From positions 2,392,001-2,456,000 of the forward strand of contig NZ_OY769915.1 in assembly GCF_963669205.1 (NCBI RefSeq): a stretch of DNA of 64,000 bases, written 5' to 3'. The translations under genes and the position numbers were made by a program. The notes beneath the pieces were generated by a model, which was not told the DNA's origin, ran no database searches, and worked only from the letters and a program-made list of their open reading frames with translations. Shown here piece after piece: positions 23,576-31,552 of the stretch (positions are counted from its first letter, which is position 1; each line of letters opens with the position of its first letter). The stretch comes from an uncultured Roseibium sp. (GTDB lineage Bacteria > Pseudomonadota > Alphaproteobacteria > Rhizobiales > Stappiaceae).

Positions 23576-25444
23576 TCAGCCGGCAACGGTATCCAGTTGC
23601 AGCCGTTTGTTCCGCCGTGACGGGTCGAAGGTGCTGAGATGCTCCTCGAGCGTTTGCCTGATTGTCGGAACCATATCGACGGCAAGCTTGTTTTCATCCA
23701 TGCGCAGATAGGTTGTCGATGGATGCCAGGGAACACCGTTCTGACCAAGCAGCAGCGCTGATTCTTGAGGTCCGAAGCGAATGGTCGGAACATCCAGAAC
23801 GCCTGATATTTCCGTGACGCTGACATTGGCCGAGACAACGAGGTCGCAACAAGCGGTCAAGGCTGCGGCTGCTTCGAGGTCATCGAAAAGATCGACCTCC
23901 TCGAAATTGACGAACGCTCCCTTCGATTTGGCCTCGAAGAATTTTATCTCCTTCAGCGCACTGAGATACTGCAGGTTGACGAAAGTGACGTCTTCCATGT
24001 CGATGATCGGAAAGAATTCGGGAGCGGAGAGATAGTAGCGTGCGCGGTACACTTCGAGGTTCCGCGACCGCCATCCGATGCCGACAATCGGTTTGTCGGC
24101 TTTGCCTTTCAGGCGTTCAAAAAACGTGTGTGCGAGGCCCTGGTCGAAGGAAAATGCCGGGGTTCTCGCGTTTCGGAATGACTGGAAATCCGGACGGAAG
24201 AACTTGGCAATGTCGACAAGATTGGCGGTGATGTCGAAGTCGTCCAGGTCGGTTGTAAGGTCCGAGTTGACTTGAGCCGCCCGAACAGCGGCCTGCGGAA
24301 ATGAGCTTTGAAACCACGGCACGGACTTCGGGGCGACTTCCAGGATGACCTTTCCGGCCCGCTCGATCAGTTCATGCAGCATGGTGCAGCCCCGCAGAGC
24401 GTCCCCAAGACCCTGATCGCACCACGCGAGCACGGTCTTGCCGGAAATGTCTTCTCCACCCCATTCGGGAACATCAAACTTTCTTTTGTTTGACGTGGAA
24501 TTCTCATCGCCGAAGCGGGCGTCGTGAAGCGCCCAACCGTTGGTCAGATCACCAATCGAGAGATAGGCAAGAGAGAGGTTCCAGTCGATTCCGGAGGCTC
24601 CTTCCGGAGCGAGTTTCTTCGCTTTCAAGAACGTGTCGACAGATTCTCGGCCGCGTCCCAGCATGAGATACTGGACGGCGAGCGTCACCAGGCGGTGATA
24701 GTTTTTGGGATTGTCCTCAACGGCCTCTTCCGCGTATTTCACGCCCACATCGGTTCGAGAGATCGAAAACAGCAGCCGCGCGGTCTCATGTTTGAGCTCG
24801 GCATTGTCGGGAAAGCGCTCCAGTGCATCGGCAAGTTCTGCTTCGGCAACCTTGAACTCTTTCTGTTTGAGGCGGCAACGTGATCTCTCGATGTAGTTTT
24901 CGGGATTGTCCGGGTTGAGCTGGACGGCCCTGTGAAAGAAGGCGAGCGCCTTTTTGAAATCCTCGCTCTCTCTCAGCAGCAGGCCGTAATTGCGGTAGGC
25001 ATCCCCGAAATCCGGATACCTGACAAGCAGTTGCTGAAAAACCTCCTCCGCGTCTTCCGTCCGTTTCAGGCGGGTGAGGGCGATCCCCCTGATGTTGAGC
25101 GCTTCCTTTTCCTGCGGATTGAGGGACAGCGCTTTTTCAGAGACCGCCAGCATGCTCTCCGCGTCGGTGCCGACATCCATCATCGCCCGGGCTAGGTTGG
25201 CATAGAACGGCGCCTGGTTGGGGTTCACGGCAATTGCTTTTTGTATGTATTCGATCGCCCGCTTCGGATAGCCAAGCTGCCGGTATGTGACGCCGAGAAG
25301 ATGAAGCGCATCGGCGTTGTTCGGGAGCTTCTTCAGAACCTGCTTGTAGCAGCGCTGTGCCTTTTCGATCTCGCCGGACCTTTGGTACCCGAGCCCCTTG
25401 AGCATCTTCTCGCGGGTAGGATTTGGCGCTGTCTGCGTTGCCAT
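23576..25444 (-). CDS. TPR protein with C-terminal glycosyltransferase-like (GT9/heptosyltransferase fold) domain
   Basis: A 622-residue protein. About nine tetratricopeptide repeats fill roughly residues 10-320 (e.g. ADALHLLGVTYRQLGYPKRA; GDAYRNYGLLLRESEDFKKA). The C-terminal ~280 residues carry VLAWCDQGLGDALRGC, ILEVAPKSVPWF, VGIGWRSRN and CDLVVSANVSVTEISGVLDVPT, the pattern of TPR-linked glycosyltransferase-family-9-like domains. Such proteins are candidate protein or surface glycosyltransferases with TPRs as acceptor-binding scaffold. It closes the ulosonate locus, convergent with the CMP-synthetase gene, so it may be the transferase for the CMP-sugar. That link is inference from position. 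Confidence 0.8.
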   Translation of the reverse strand: MATQTAPNPTREKMLKGLGYQRSGEIEKAQRCYKQVLKKLPNNADALHLLGVTYRQLGYPKRAIEYIQKAIAVNPNQAPFYANLARAMMDVGTDAESMLAVSEKALSLNPQEKEALNIRGIALTRLKRTEDAEEVFQQLLVRYPDFGDAYRNYGLLLRESEDFKKALAFFHRAVQLNPDNPENYIERSRCRLKQKEFKVAEAELADALERFPDNAELKHETARLLFSISRTDVGVKYAEEAVEDNPKNYHRLVTLAVQYLMLGRGRESVDTFLKAKKLAPEGASGIDWNLSLAYLSIGDLTNGWALHDARFGDENSTSNKRKFDVPEWGGEDISGKTVLAWCDQGLGDALRGCTMLHELIERAGKVILEVAPKSVPWFQSSFPQAAVRAAQVNSDLTTDLDDFDITANLVDIAKFFRPDFQSFRNARTPAFSFDQGLAHTFFERLKGKADKPIVGIGWRSRNLEVYRARYYLSAPEFFPIIDMEDVTFVNLQYLSALKEIKFFEAKSKGAFVNFEEVDLFDDLEAAAALTACCDLVVSANVSVTEISGVLDVPTIRFGPQESALLLGQNGVPWHPSTTYLRMDENKLAVDMVPTIRQTLEEHLSTFDPSRRNKRLQLDTVAG

Positions 25445-25611
25445 CTGAGTCAATCCCGTTGGAATCACGTTCCAGCGAGCATATCAGCCACTCTTGCCCC
25501 GCGCAGGTCTGCGCACCCGGCAGCCCAAATACGCTGGGGATAGTCAGGCAATCGGGTGTGTGTGCTGTGAGAAACGGTTGCACGGCGGCGCAGGTTTCGG
25601 TGGAAACGAAC

Positions 25612-26289
25612 CTAAACGGGCCGTCCGGCGCGCGTTACGCCGGCAATCGCCTCGGCCAGTTCGTCAAAATGCGAGATGACCCTGTCCGGTCCGAGTTCGC
25701 TGACGGGTACGGGCGTGTAGCCGAAATCGACCGCGACGACCGGAATGCCCGCATTGCGCGCGGCGCTGATGTCCGTTCCGCTGTCGCCGATCATGACGGA
25801 CCCGTCGATCGATCCGCCGGCGCGCTGGATTGCGCCATGCACCGGTTCCGCATCGGGCTTGGAAACGCTGAACGTATCGCCGCCGACGACCGCATCGAAA
25901 TACTTGGCAAGATCAAGCGCTTCGAGGAGCGGCAGGGTAAGCCGTTCCGCCTTGTTGGTGCATACCGCGAGTTTCCATCCGTCACGTTTGAAACGCTCCA
26001 GCGAGGGGACAACGCCATCGAAGGCGCGTGTGTGAACGGCGATGTTGGCAGCGTAGTGATCGAGGAACTGGTGAAAGAGCGGCAGCACCATCTCCTCGCT
26101 CCAGCGCACGTCGTTGTGTTCCAGCCCGCGCTGCAGCAGCACCTTGGCCCCCATGCCGACCATGTGGACGACCTTTTCCTGCGGGACCGCCGCGTGACCG
26201 TTCGCGGTGAGAACGACATTGAGCGTGGCGACAAGATCTTCCATCGACGACACCAGTGTGCCGTCGAGATCGAATACGAGTACGGACAT
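25612..26289 (-). CDS. gph: Phosphoglycolate phosphatase
   Basis: A 225-residue HAD phosphatase with VFDLDGTLVSS at the N-terminus, KLAVCTNKAE (motif II Thr), Lys in SKPDAEP and IGDSGTDISAARNAG. These, together with the cap domain size, match Gph, which removes 2-phosphoglycolate from oxidised DNA ends or from oxygenase side reactions. The ATG at 26289 has GAGGG about 4 bases upstream; an earlier in-frame start adds five residues without a ribosome site. In related genomes gph lies near rpiA; here a chemoreceptor gene and a MITE-like element separate them. Confidence 0.88.
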   Translation of the reverse strand: MSVLVFDLDGTLVSSMEDLVATLNVVLTANGHAAVPQEKVVHMVGMGAKVLLQRGLEHNDVRWSEEMVLPLFHQFLDHYAANIAVHTRAFDGVVPSLERFKRDGWKLAVCTNKAERLTLPLLEALDLAKYFDAVVGGDTFSVSKPDAEPVHGAIQRAGGSIDGSVMIGDSGTDISAARNAGIPVVAVDFGYTPVPVSELGPDRVISHFDELAEAIAGVTRAGRPV

Positions 26290-26355
26290 GAAACCCTCGG
26301 ACAAGGATGATGAAGCGTTTCCCTAACCGCAAAGGTGAGGAGAGGGCAAGCGCTA

Positions 26356-26619
26356 GGGTACGGACACACAAATGAAGTCAATTTGGTTTGGATCGTTTTG
26401 ACCAGCTGCGAGGAGCGAAAGCGCAGGAAATGTGGTGCATTTTCAAGCCTTACGCGACGATGCAGATGGCCGCAACGGCCAAATCCGGAGGACGGCAGAA
26501 ATGGCTTCACCTCGCAGCGTCACCGCGCTTGACCGGGCAAAAGCCCGCTCTGCACACGCTTCCTCGCGAGTTTTTGCCATTTCTGCCGCCAAATCGGCTT
26601 CATTTATGGGTCCGTACCC
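26356..26619. mobile_element. MITE-like element with 31-bp terminal inverted repeats and TA flanks
   Basis: The left end GGGTACGGACACACAAATGA (26356-) and the reverse complement of the right end (GGGTACGGACCCATAAATGA) continue to match through ...ATTTGG, 27 of 31 bases. Both ends are bordered by TA (26354-26355 and 26620-26621) within CTAG contexts. A 264-base element with TA target duplication and no transposase gene fits an IS630/mariner-type MITE. An inner pair of related segments (CGGCAGAAATGGC near 26503 and GCCATTTCTGCCG near 26576) adds to its hairpin potential. Its right border forms the stop codon of the chemoreceptor gene. A solo end occurs at 12174-12200. Confidence 0.75.
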
Positions 26620-28388
26620 TAGAGCTTGTACGCCGTGCGGAAACCGCCCCAGTGCCGGCCTTCGATGAGGATCGGAGCGTCGACTTCCTTCATCCAGACG
26701 ACGTTGCCGCCGCCCATGTCGCGGGCATAGGACTGGATGAGGAATGGCCGTGTATTTCTGGCCGCGCTCAAGCCCGCGCGGTCGTCGAAAATGCGCTTGT
26801 TGCGGCAGTTCGCCGTGTTCCAGACCGGGTCGTCCGGACGCTGCGGGTTCGAAAAGACCAGGTTGTGAACGGGAAGATAGCCGTTTCGGTCGACCGAGGC
26901 ACAGAAGGCCATGCCATGCGGTTTGCCGTCAGCAAGGATTTCTTCCTGTATTTCCGGAATGACGGTTTCAAGGTGGCGCAGGGCGCGTGTCGACACCTGC
27001 TGCGGGTCCGTTCCGTCGATTGGCGCGTAGTCGGTGTCGAACAGATCATCGATCTTCATGATGCGGTTCGAAATGAGGCTCTGCATCGCGGCTGCAATTC
27101 TGGCGGCTCCGGTCTGGGCGCAGTCGACCTCGCGCGCATGACTTTCATGAATGGAGGCGATCTTTGCGTGCAAGGCGTTCTCGAAAGCCGGGTCGGGGTC
27201 CTGGAAGCAGCAATGAAAACCGTTCTCGGAAACGGCTGCCAGCCGCGCCGTGACCTTGCCAAGCCCGCTCAGTTCGATCTGCAGCAGGTCGTTCGCACGA
27301 AGCGTGACGTCTCCGGATGCCTTGAAAAGGCACCCGCCTTCGGAAATGTCGAGTGTTTCGCCGCGCGCCGATGCGCTGCCGTTGGAAATGGAGCCTGCAA
27401 GTTTCACCGGCAACCGGTCGTGCTTGCGCCTGTTGCCCAGTTCGGTTTGCCGGATCATCATCGTGAAGCGGCTCTGGAGGCTTTTCGACGCGACGCTCAT
27501 TTGCGAGCCCGTCTCGCGGGCGCGCGTTCCGCCTTCTTCCGCTGAAGCAGCGCTGTCGGTGATCGTCTGTGCCTTCTTCACCACGATTTGGGCGAATTCC
27601 GCGGTCTTGTTGGCCTGTTCGCCGATGAGGTTGGTCGTGTCCACCTGGGAACGTACGGCGTCCTCAACGGCCGAAAAACTCGGCCTTATCTTGCCGATGA
27701 CTTCGATGATCCGGTTCACCGAACCGAGGCTGTGTTCCGCGGACAGGTTCAGCTTCTCGATATTCGAGACAATCTGCTCGGTGGCAGACTGTGTTTCAAC
27801 CGACAGCGACTTGACTTCGTTGGCAACCACCGAGAAGCCTCTGCCGGCCTCTCCGGCCCGAGCCGCTTCGATGGTCGCGTTCAATGCGAGCAGGTTGGTC
27901 TGTTTGGCAATGTCGGAAATAAGGCTGACGACGTTCGCAATGTCATCGATTGCGCTTTTCAGTTCCAGCACACCTTCATTTGCCTGATCCGCGATTTCGC
28001 GGGCCTCGTCGGCGAGCTGGTTCGACACACCGACCTGGTTCCCGATCTCGCTGCTCGAGGCTGACAGTTCCTGGATGGATGAGGCGAGACTTGAGGCATT
28101 TTCGTCGGCAATGGACGACTGGTCGGACAGGGACCGCGTGTCATGGCGAATTCGCGCCAGCGTATCCATCTGGCTCACAAGCCGGTCCTGGACGTTTTCC
28201 GCGGCGACATTGATGGTCTTCGCTGCAACCTGCAGATCATCCTCGAGGCTGTCGAGGACGAACTCCAGTTGTTCGGGTGCTTGCGGATCTGAGGTCTCGC
28301 TAGAAGTTTCCTCTGCGTCCGATTCGGCAGCCGCGTGCTCCGGCATCAGATTTTCGGACCGATTTTGCTTCAATTTAAAGAGGTTCAT
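26619..28388 (-). CDS. Soluble methyl-accepting chemotaxis protein with PilZ domain
   Basis: A 589-residue protein without transmembrane segments. Residues ~70-300 form the MCP signalling coiled coil with the conserved hairpin tip (SDIAKQTNLLALNATIEAAR, AGEAGRGFSVVANEVKSLS). A PilZ domain follows at ~312-405 with the c-di-GMP-binding pattern RRKHDR and DISEGGC. The C-terminal ~170 residues (WNTANCRNKRIFDDRAG, RPFLIQSYARDMGGG) look like a cache/PAS-type sensor placed after the signalling domain, as in several alphaproteobacterial receptors. It would link c-di-GMP level and a cytosolic signal to the chemotaxis kinase. The stop codon TAG is supplied by the border of the adjoining MITE-like element. 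Confidence 0.88.
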   Translation of the reverse strand: MNLFKLKQNRSENLMPEHAAAESDAEETSSETSDPQAPEQLEFVLDSLEDDLQVAAKTINVAAENVQDRLVSQMDTLARIRHDTRSLSDQSSIADENASSLASSIQELSASSSEIGNQVGVSNQLADEAREIADQANEGVLELKSAIDDIANVVSLISDIAKQTNLLALNATIEAARAGEAGRGFSVVANEVKSLSVETQSATEQIVSNIEKLNLSAEHSLGSVNRIIEVIGKIRPSFSAVEDAVRSQVDTTNLIGEQANKTAEFAQIVVKKAQTITDSAASAEEGGTRARETGSQMSVASKSLQSRFTMMIRQTELGNRRKHDRLPVKLAGSISNGSASARGETLDISEGGCLFKASGDVTLRANDLLQIELSGLGKVTARLAAVSENGFHCCFQDPDPAFENALHAKIASIHESHAREVDCAQTGAARIAAAMQSLISNRIMKIDDLFDTDYAPIDGTDPQQVSTRALRHLETVIPEIQEEILADGKPHGMAFCASVDRNGYLPVHNLVFSNPQRPDDPVWNTANCRNKRIFDDRAGLSAARNTRPFLIQSYARDMGGGNVVWMKEVDAPILIEGRHWGGFRTAYKL

Positions 28389-28610
28389 GTGTTGCCGCGC
28401 ATGTCAAAACCCAGGTTGTAGGCTCAAACTTCGCAAATCAATCTAAAGTCATGGTTAATGAATTCGTTATTCCCTTGCCTCCCAGGGCTTTCTCGCACCT
28501 CGCCCTGAATGTCACTGGACCGTGAGAGGTCGGCCATGCTAAGCACCCGGCGGTCAAGAATAAGAAGTGGCCACGCCCCATCCGCTCGGGCGGCGGCCGA
28601 AGGAACATGG

Positions 28611-29303
28611 ATGAGCGATCAGTTTAAACGGCAGGCAGCGGAAAGAGCAGCGCAGGACGTCGCGCCGGGGATGCGTCTGGGGATCGGAACCGGATCCACT
28701 GCGGAGTTTTTCGTGCGTGCGCTGGCTGACCGTGTTGCCGGCGGACTGGATGTGATCGGTGTTCCGACATCCGAGCGCACGCGCGCTCTCGCCTCTGAAT
28801 TGGGCATTCGCCTGACGACCCTCGACGAACTGCCGGAACTTGATCTGACGATTGATGGTGCGGACGAACTGGATGCGGGCCTGTCACTGATCAAGGGGGG
28901 CGGGGGCGCATTGCTCCGGGAAAAGATTGTCGCGGCGTCTTCCGCCGAAATGATCGTGATTGCCGACGGCAGCAAGGAAGTTGCCACCCTCGGACGGTTT
29001 CCCCTGCCGATCGAGGTGGTGCCATTTGGCCTGAAGGCGACCACGAACGCGATCGCGAAGGCGCTTCGGGCAGCGAGCCTGCCGGAGAAACTCGTCTTGA
29101 GAGGTGGTGCTGAGGATCCGTTCGTAACCGACGGTGGTCATTACATTTTGGATGCGCACCTGGAGGCCATACCCGACGCACGAGCCCTTGCCGGGAAGCT
29201 CGTTGACATTCCCGGCGTCGTTGAGCACGGCCTCTTCATAGGGCTGGCAACAAAGGCTTACGTTGCAGGTACGAATGGGGTAAAGACCGTGGTACCTGCC
29301 TGA
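28611..29303 (+). CDS. rpiA: Ribose-5-phosphate isomerase A
   Basis: A 230-residue enzyme interconverting ribose-5-P and ribulose-5-P. Conserved segments are GIGTGSTAEFFVRAL, TIDGADELD (catalytic Asp), GGGGALLREKIVA and GVVEHGLFIGLA, spread over the normal RpiA length. The ATG at 28611 has AAGGA 6 bases upstream; the reading frame is open further upstream but that part has no homology. It is followed 56 bases later by the DUF2059 gene in the same direction and then gor, so the three may be co-transcribed. Confidence 0.97.
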   Translation: MSDQFKRQAAERAAQDVAPGMRLGIGTGSTAEFFVRALADRVAGGLDVIGVPTSERTRALASELGIRLTTLDELPELDLTIDGADELDAGLSLIKGGGGALLREKIVAASSAEMIVIADGSKEVATLGRFPLPIEVVPFGLKATTNAIAKALRAASLPEKLVLRGGAEDPFVTDGGHYILDAHLEAIPDARALAGKLVDIPGVVEHGLFIGLATKAYVAGTNGVKTVVPA

Positions 29304-29359
29304 ATTATGATGTTTTGGTGTCCGATCAAGCTGTCGGACAGCCACGTAGGAGTAGAAGC

Positions 29360-29875
29360 ATGACACTCACGAGAGCTTTGCCGCGGGCAGCTGTTTTTGG
29401 CGCCGTATTGACAGCAACAGCCATGTTTGCAGGCGTTTCCGTGGCGCAGGATGCCATTTCTGAAAGCCACATGGCGGCTGCAAAGCGCGTTGCCGAAGTG
29501 ACCAAGGTTCTGGAACCGTTCGACGAAATTCTGCCCATTCTCGCAGAGCAGACCCGGACCGCGTTCATCCAGGCAGAGCCGACCCGCGCTGAGGAAATTA
29601 TCGAGGTGGTGCAGGAAGTCGCATTGCGGCTCGCACCCACGCGTGGGGAGTTGAACACGCTCGTCTACGAGGCCTGGGCAACCAGCTTCACGGAAGACGA
29701 ACTGAACGACCTGGCCGCATTCTACCAGACGGATCTGGGACAGAAGCTGACCAAGACCCTGCCGCGCGTCACGCAGCTTTCGGTCGGTGCGGCCCGGGAA
29801 TGGCAGGACAAGACGTCGACCGAAATGGTGACCATCGTTCAGCAGGAACTTCAGAAACGAACCCAGCCGCAGTGA
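29360..29875 (+). CDS. DUF2059 domain-containing secreted protein
   Basis: A 171-residue protein with a cleavable signal peptide (hydrophobic VFGAVLTATAMFAGVSVA, probable cleavage after VAQ or near it) and a helical DUF2059 domain (ELNDLAAFYQTDLGQKLTKTLPRV). It is predicted periplasmic. The function of the family is not established. The ATG at 29360 has GGAG 7 bases upstream; the open frame extends upstream without signal features. In many alphaproteobacteria this gene lies between rpiA and gor, as here. Confidence 0.88.
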   Translation: MTLTRALPRAAVFGAVLTATAMFAGVSVAQDAISESHMAAAKRVAEVTKVLEPFDEILPILAEQTRTAFIQAEPTRAEEIIEVVQEVALRLAPTRGELNTLVYEAWATSFTEDELNDLAAFYQTDLGQKLTKTLPRVTQLSVGAAREWQDKTSTEMVTIVQQELQKRTQPQ

Positions 29876-30097
29876 TTGCCGCGCGTCACGGCGATTGCAC
29901 GAAGAATTGAAGCTGGTGCATGAGACCGGCAAACAGGCCGCGTGAGCGGCCTAATTCGTTGGAATAACACCGTTTTGGAGCTGCGGGACTATGGATCGCC
30001 GCGGTTCGTGCCTTGCATGGTGATCTGCAGCGCCTATCTGGGGCGGGCTTGGAACTCTCCGGGAGCACAGAGCAGGCGAACGCGAAAAGAGGCGAAG

Positions 30098-31474
30098 ATG
30101 ACCGACTACGACTATGATCTTTTTGTAATTGGCGGCGGATCCGGTGGTGTGCGCGCCGCGCGCATCGCCGCGACGCATGGCGCACGAGTCGGGATCGCCG
30201 AAGAGTACCGGTATGGCGGAACCTGCGTGATCCGCGGATGCGTGCCGAAGAAACTGTTTGTCTACGCCTCCAAGTTCTCCGAGGAATTCGAGGACGCCGA
30301 TGGTTTCGGCTGGTCCGTCGGCGAACGTACTTTTTCCTGGGACAAGCTGATCGCTGCAAAGGACCAGGAGATCACGCGCCTGGAAGGGATCTACCGCCGA
30401 AATCTTGAGCGCACCGACGTGGAAGCGCACGACAGCCGCGCTGTCATCGAGGACCCGCACACGGTTCGGCTTCTGTCCACAGGCCAGACCCTGACGGCCA
30501 GGTACATTCTGGTCGCGGTGGGCGCGTCACCGAACGTCGACACCTCCGTGCCCGGCATGGAACACGTGATCACGTCCAATGAGGCGTTTCACATGACGGA
30601 GCTGCCCGACAGCATCGTGGTCGCCGGCGGCGGATACATCGCGGTTGAATTTGCCGGCATATTCAACGGCCTCGGCGTCGATACGACCCTGATCTACCGC
30701 GGCGAGGAAATCCTGCGCGGTTTCGACATGGACCTCAGGACCACCGTCCGCGAGGAAATGGAGAAAAAGGGCATCAAGGTCATTCTGGGGGATACGTTCA
30801 CCAGCATCGAGAAATGCCAGGATGGCGGCCTTGTCGGACATACGAAGGGCGGCAGGGACCTCGCGGTGGACAAGATCATGTTCGCGATCGGGCGCAATCC
30901 GCACACCAAGGATCTCGGTCTGGAAAAGGCCGGTGTCGAGACAGACCGGATCGGGGCGATCAAGGTGAGTGCGGATTCGCAGACCAGCGTGCCGTCTATC
31001 TACGCAGTGGGTGACGTGACGAACAGGGCCAATCTGACCCCTGTCGCGATCCGGGAAGGCCATGCCTTTGCCGACACGGTTTTCGGAAACAAGCCCTGGA
31101 CGGTCGATCACAGCCTGATTGCCACGGCCGTGTTCTCTCAGCCCGAAATGGGAACCGTCGGACTGACGCAGGAACAGGCGCTGGAACGTACGCCCAACCT
31201 GGACATCTACAAGTCCAGTTTCCGACCGATGAAACACACATTGTCCGGCCGTGACGAAAAGATGCTCATGAAAATGATTGTCGATGCCGATACGCAGAAG
31301 GTTCTGGGCGTGCATGTTGTTGGTCCCGACGCCGGAGAATTGGCGCAAATCCTCGGCGTGACCTTGCAGATGGGCGCGACGAAGGCCGATTTCGACCGGA
31401 CGATTGCCGTTCATCCGACGGCGGCCGAGGAACTCGTGACCATGCGCGAACCGACCGAACAGCTGCGCGGCTAA
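30098..31474 (+). CDS. gor: Glutathione-disulfide reductase
   Basis: A 458-residue FAD/NADPH disulfide oxidoreductase. It has the FAD-binding VIGGGSGGVRAAR, the redox-active pair in GGTCVIRGCVPKKL, a second dinucleotide fold VVAGGGYIAVEFAG, and the dimerisation-domain catalytic His in AVHPTAAEELV. It reduces GSSG to GSH in the cytosol. The ATG at 30098 has a GAGGCGAAG purine run just before it; longer upstream extensions lack any homology. It ends in a good terminator. Confidence 0.97.
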   Translation: MTDYDYDLFVIGGGSGGVRAARIAATHGARVGIAEEYRYGGTCVIRGCVPKKLFVYASKFSEEFEDADGFGWSVGERTFSWDKLIAAKDQEITRLEGIYRRNLERTDVEAHDSRAVIEDPHTVRLLSTGQTLTARYILVAVGASPNVDTSVPGMEHVITSNEAFHMTELPDSIVVAGGGYIAVEFAGIFNGLGVDTTLIYRGEEILRGFDMDLRTTVREEMEKKGIKVILGDTFTSIEKCQDGGLVGHTKGGRDLAVDKIMFAIGRNPHTKDLGLEKAGVETDRIGAIKVSADSQTSVPSIYAVGDVTNRANLTPVAIREGHAFADTVFGNKPWTVDHSLIATAVFSQPEMGTVGLTQEQALERTPNLDIYKSSFRPMKHTLSGRDEKMLMKMIVDADTQKVLGVHVVGPDAGELAQILGVTLQMGATKADFDRTIAVHPTAAEELVTMREPTEQLRG

Positions 31475-31495
31475 AAACGACTTTCATGACAGAGG

Positions 31496-31530
31496 AAACC
31501 GGACCTGGAAACGGGTCCGGTTTTCGTTTG
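31496..31530 (+). terminator. Rho-independent terminator downstream of gor
   Basis: Ten-base stem AAACCGGACC/GGTCCGGTTT (31496-31523) followed by TCGTTTGTTT. It lies 22 bases after the gor stop and before the convergent diguanylate cyclase gene. Confidence 0.85.
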
Positions 31531-31552
31531 TTTAGACTTGTCGCCCGATGCT

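Noticed and set aside
29942..30097. N-terminal extension of glutathione reductase
   Set aside because: No targeting signal or homology; the internal ATG at 30098 has a purine-rich ribosome site and the normal N-terminus.
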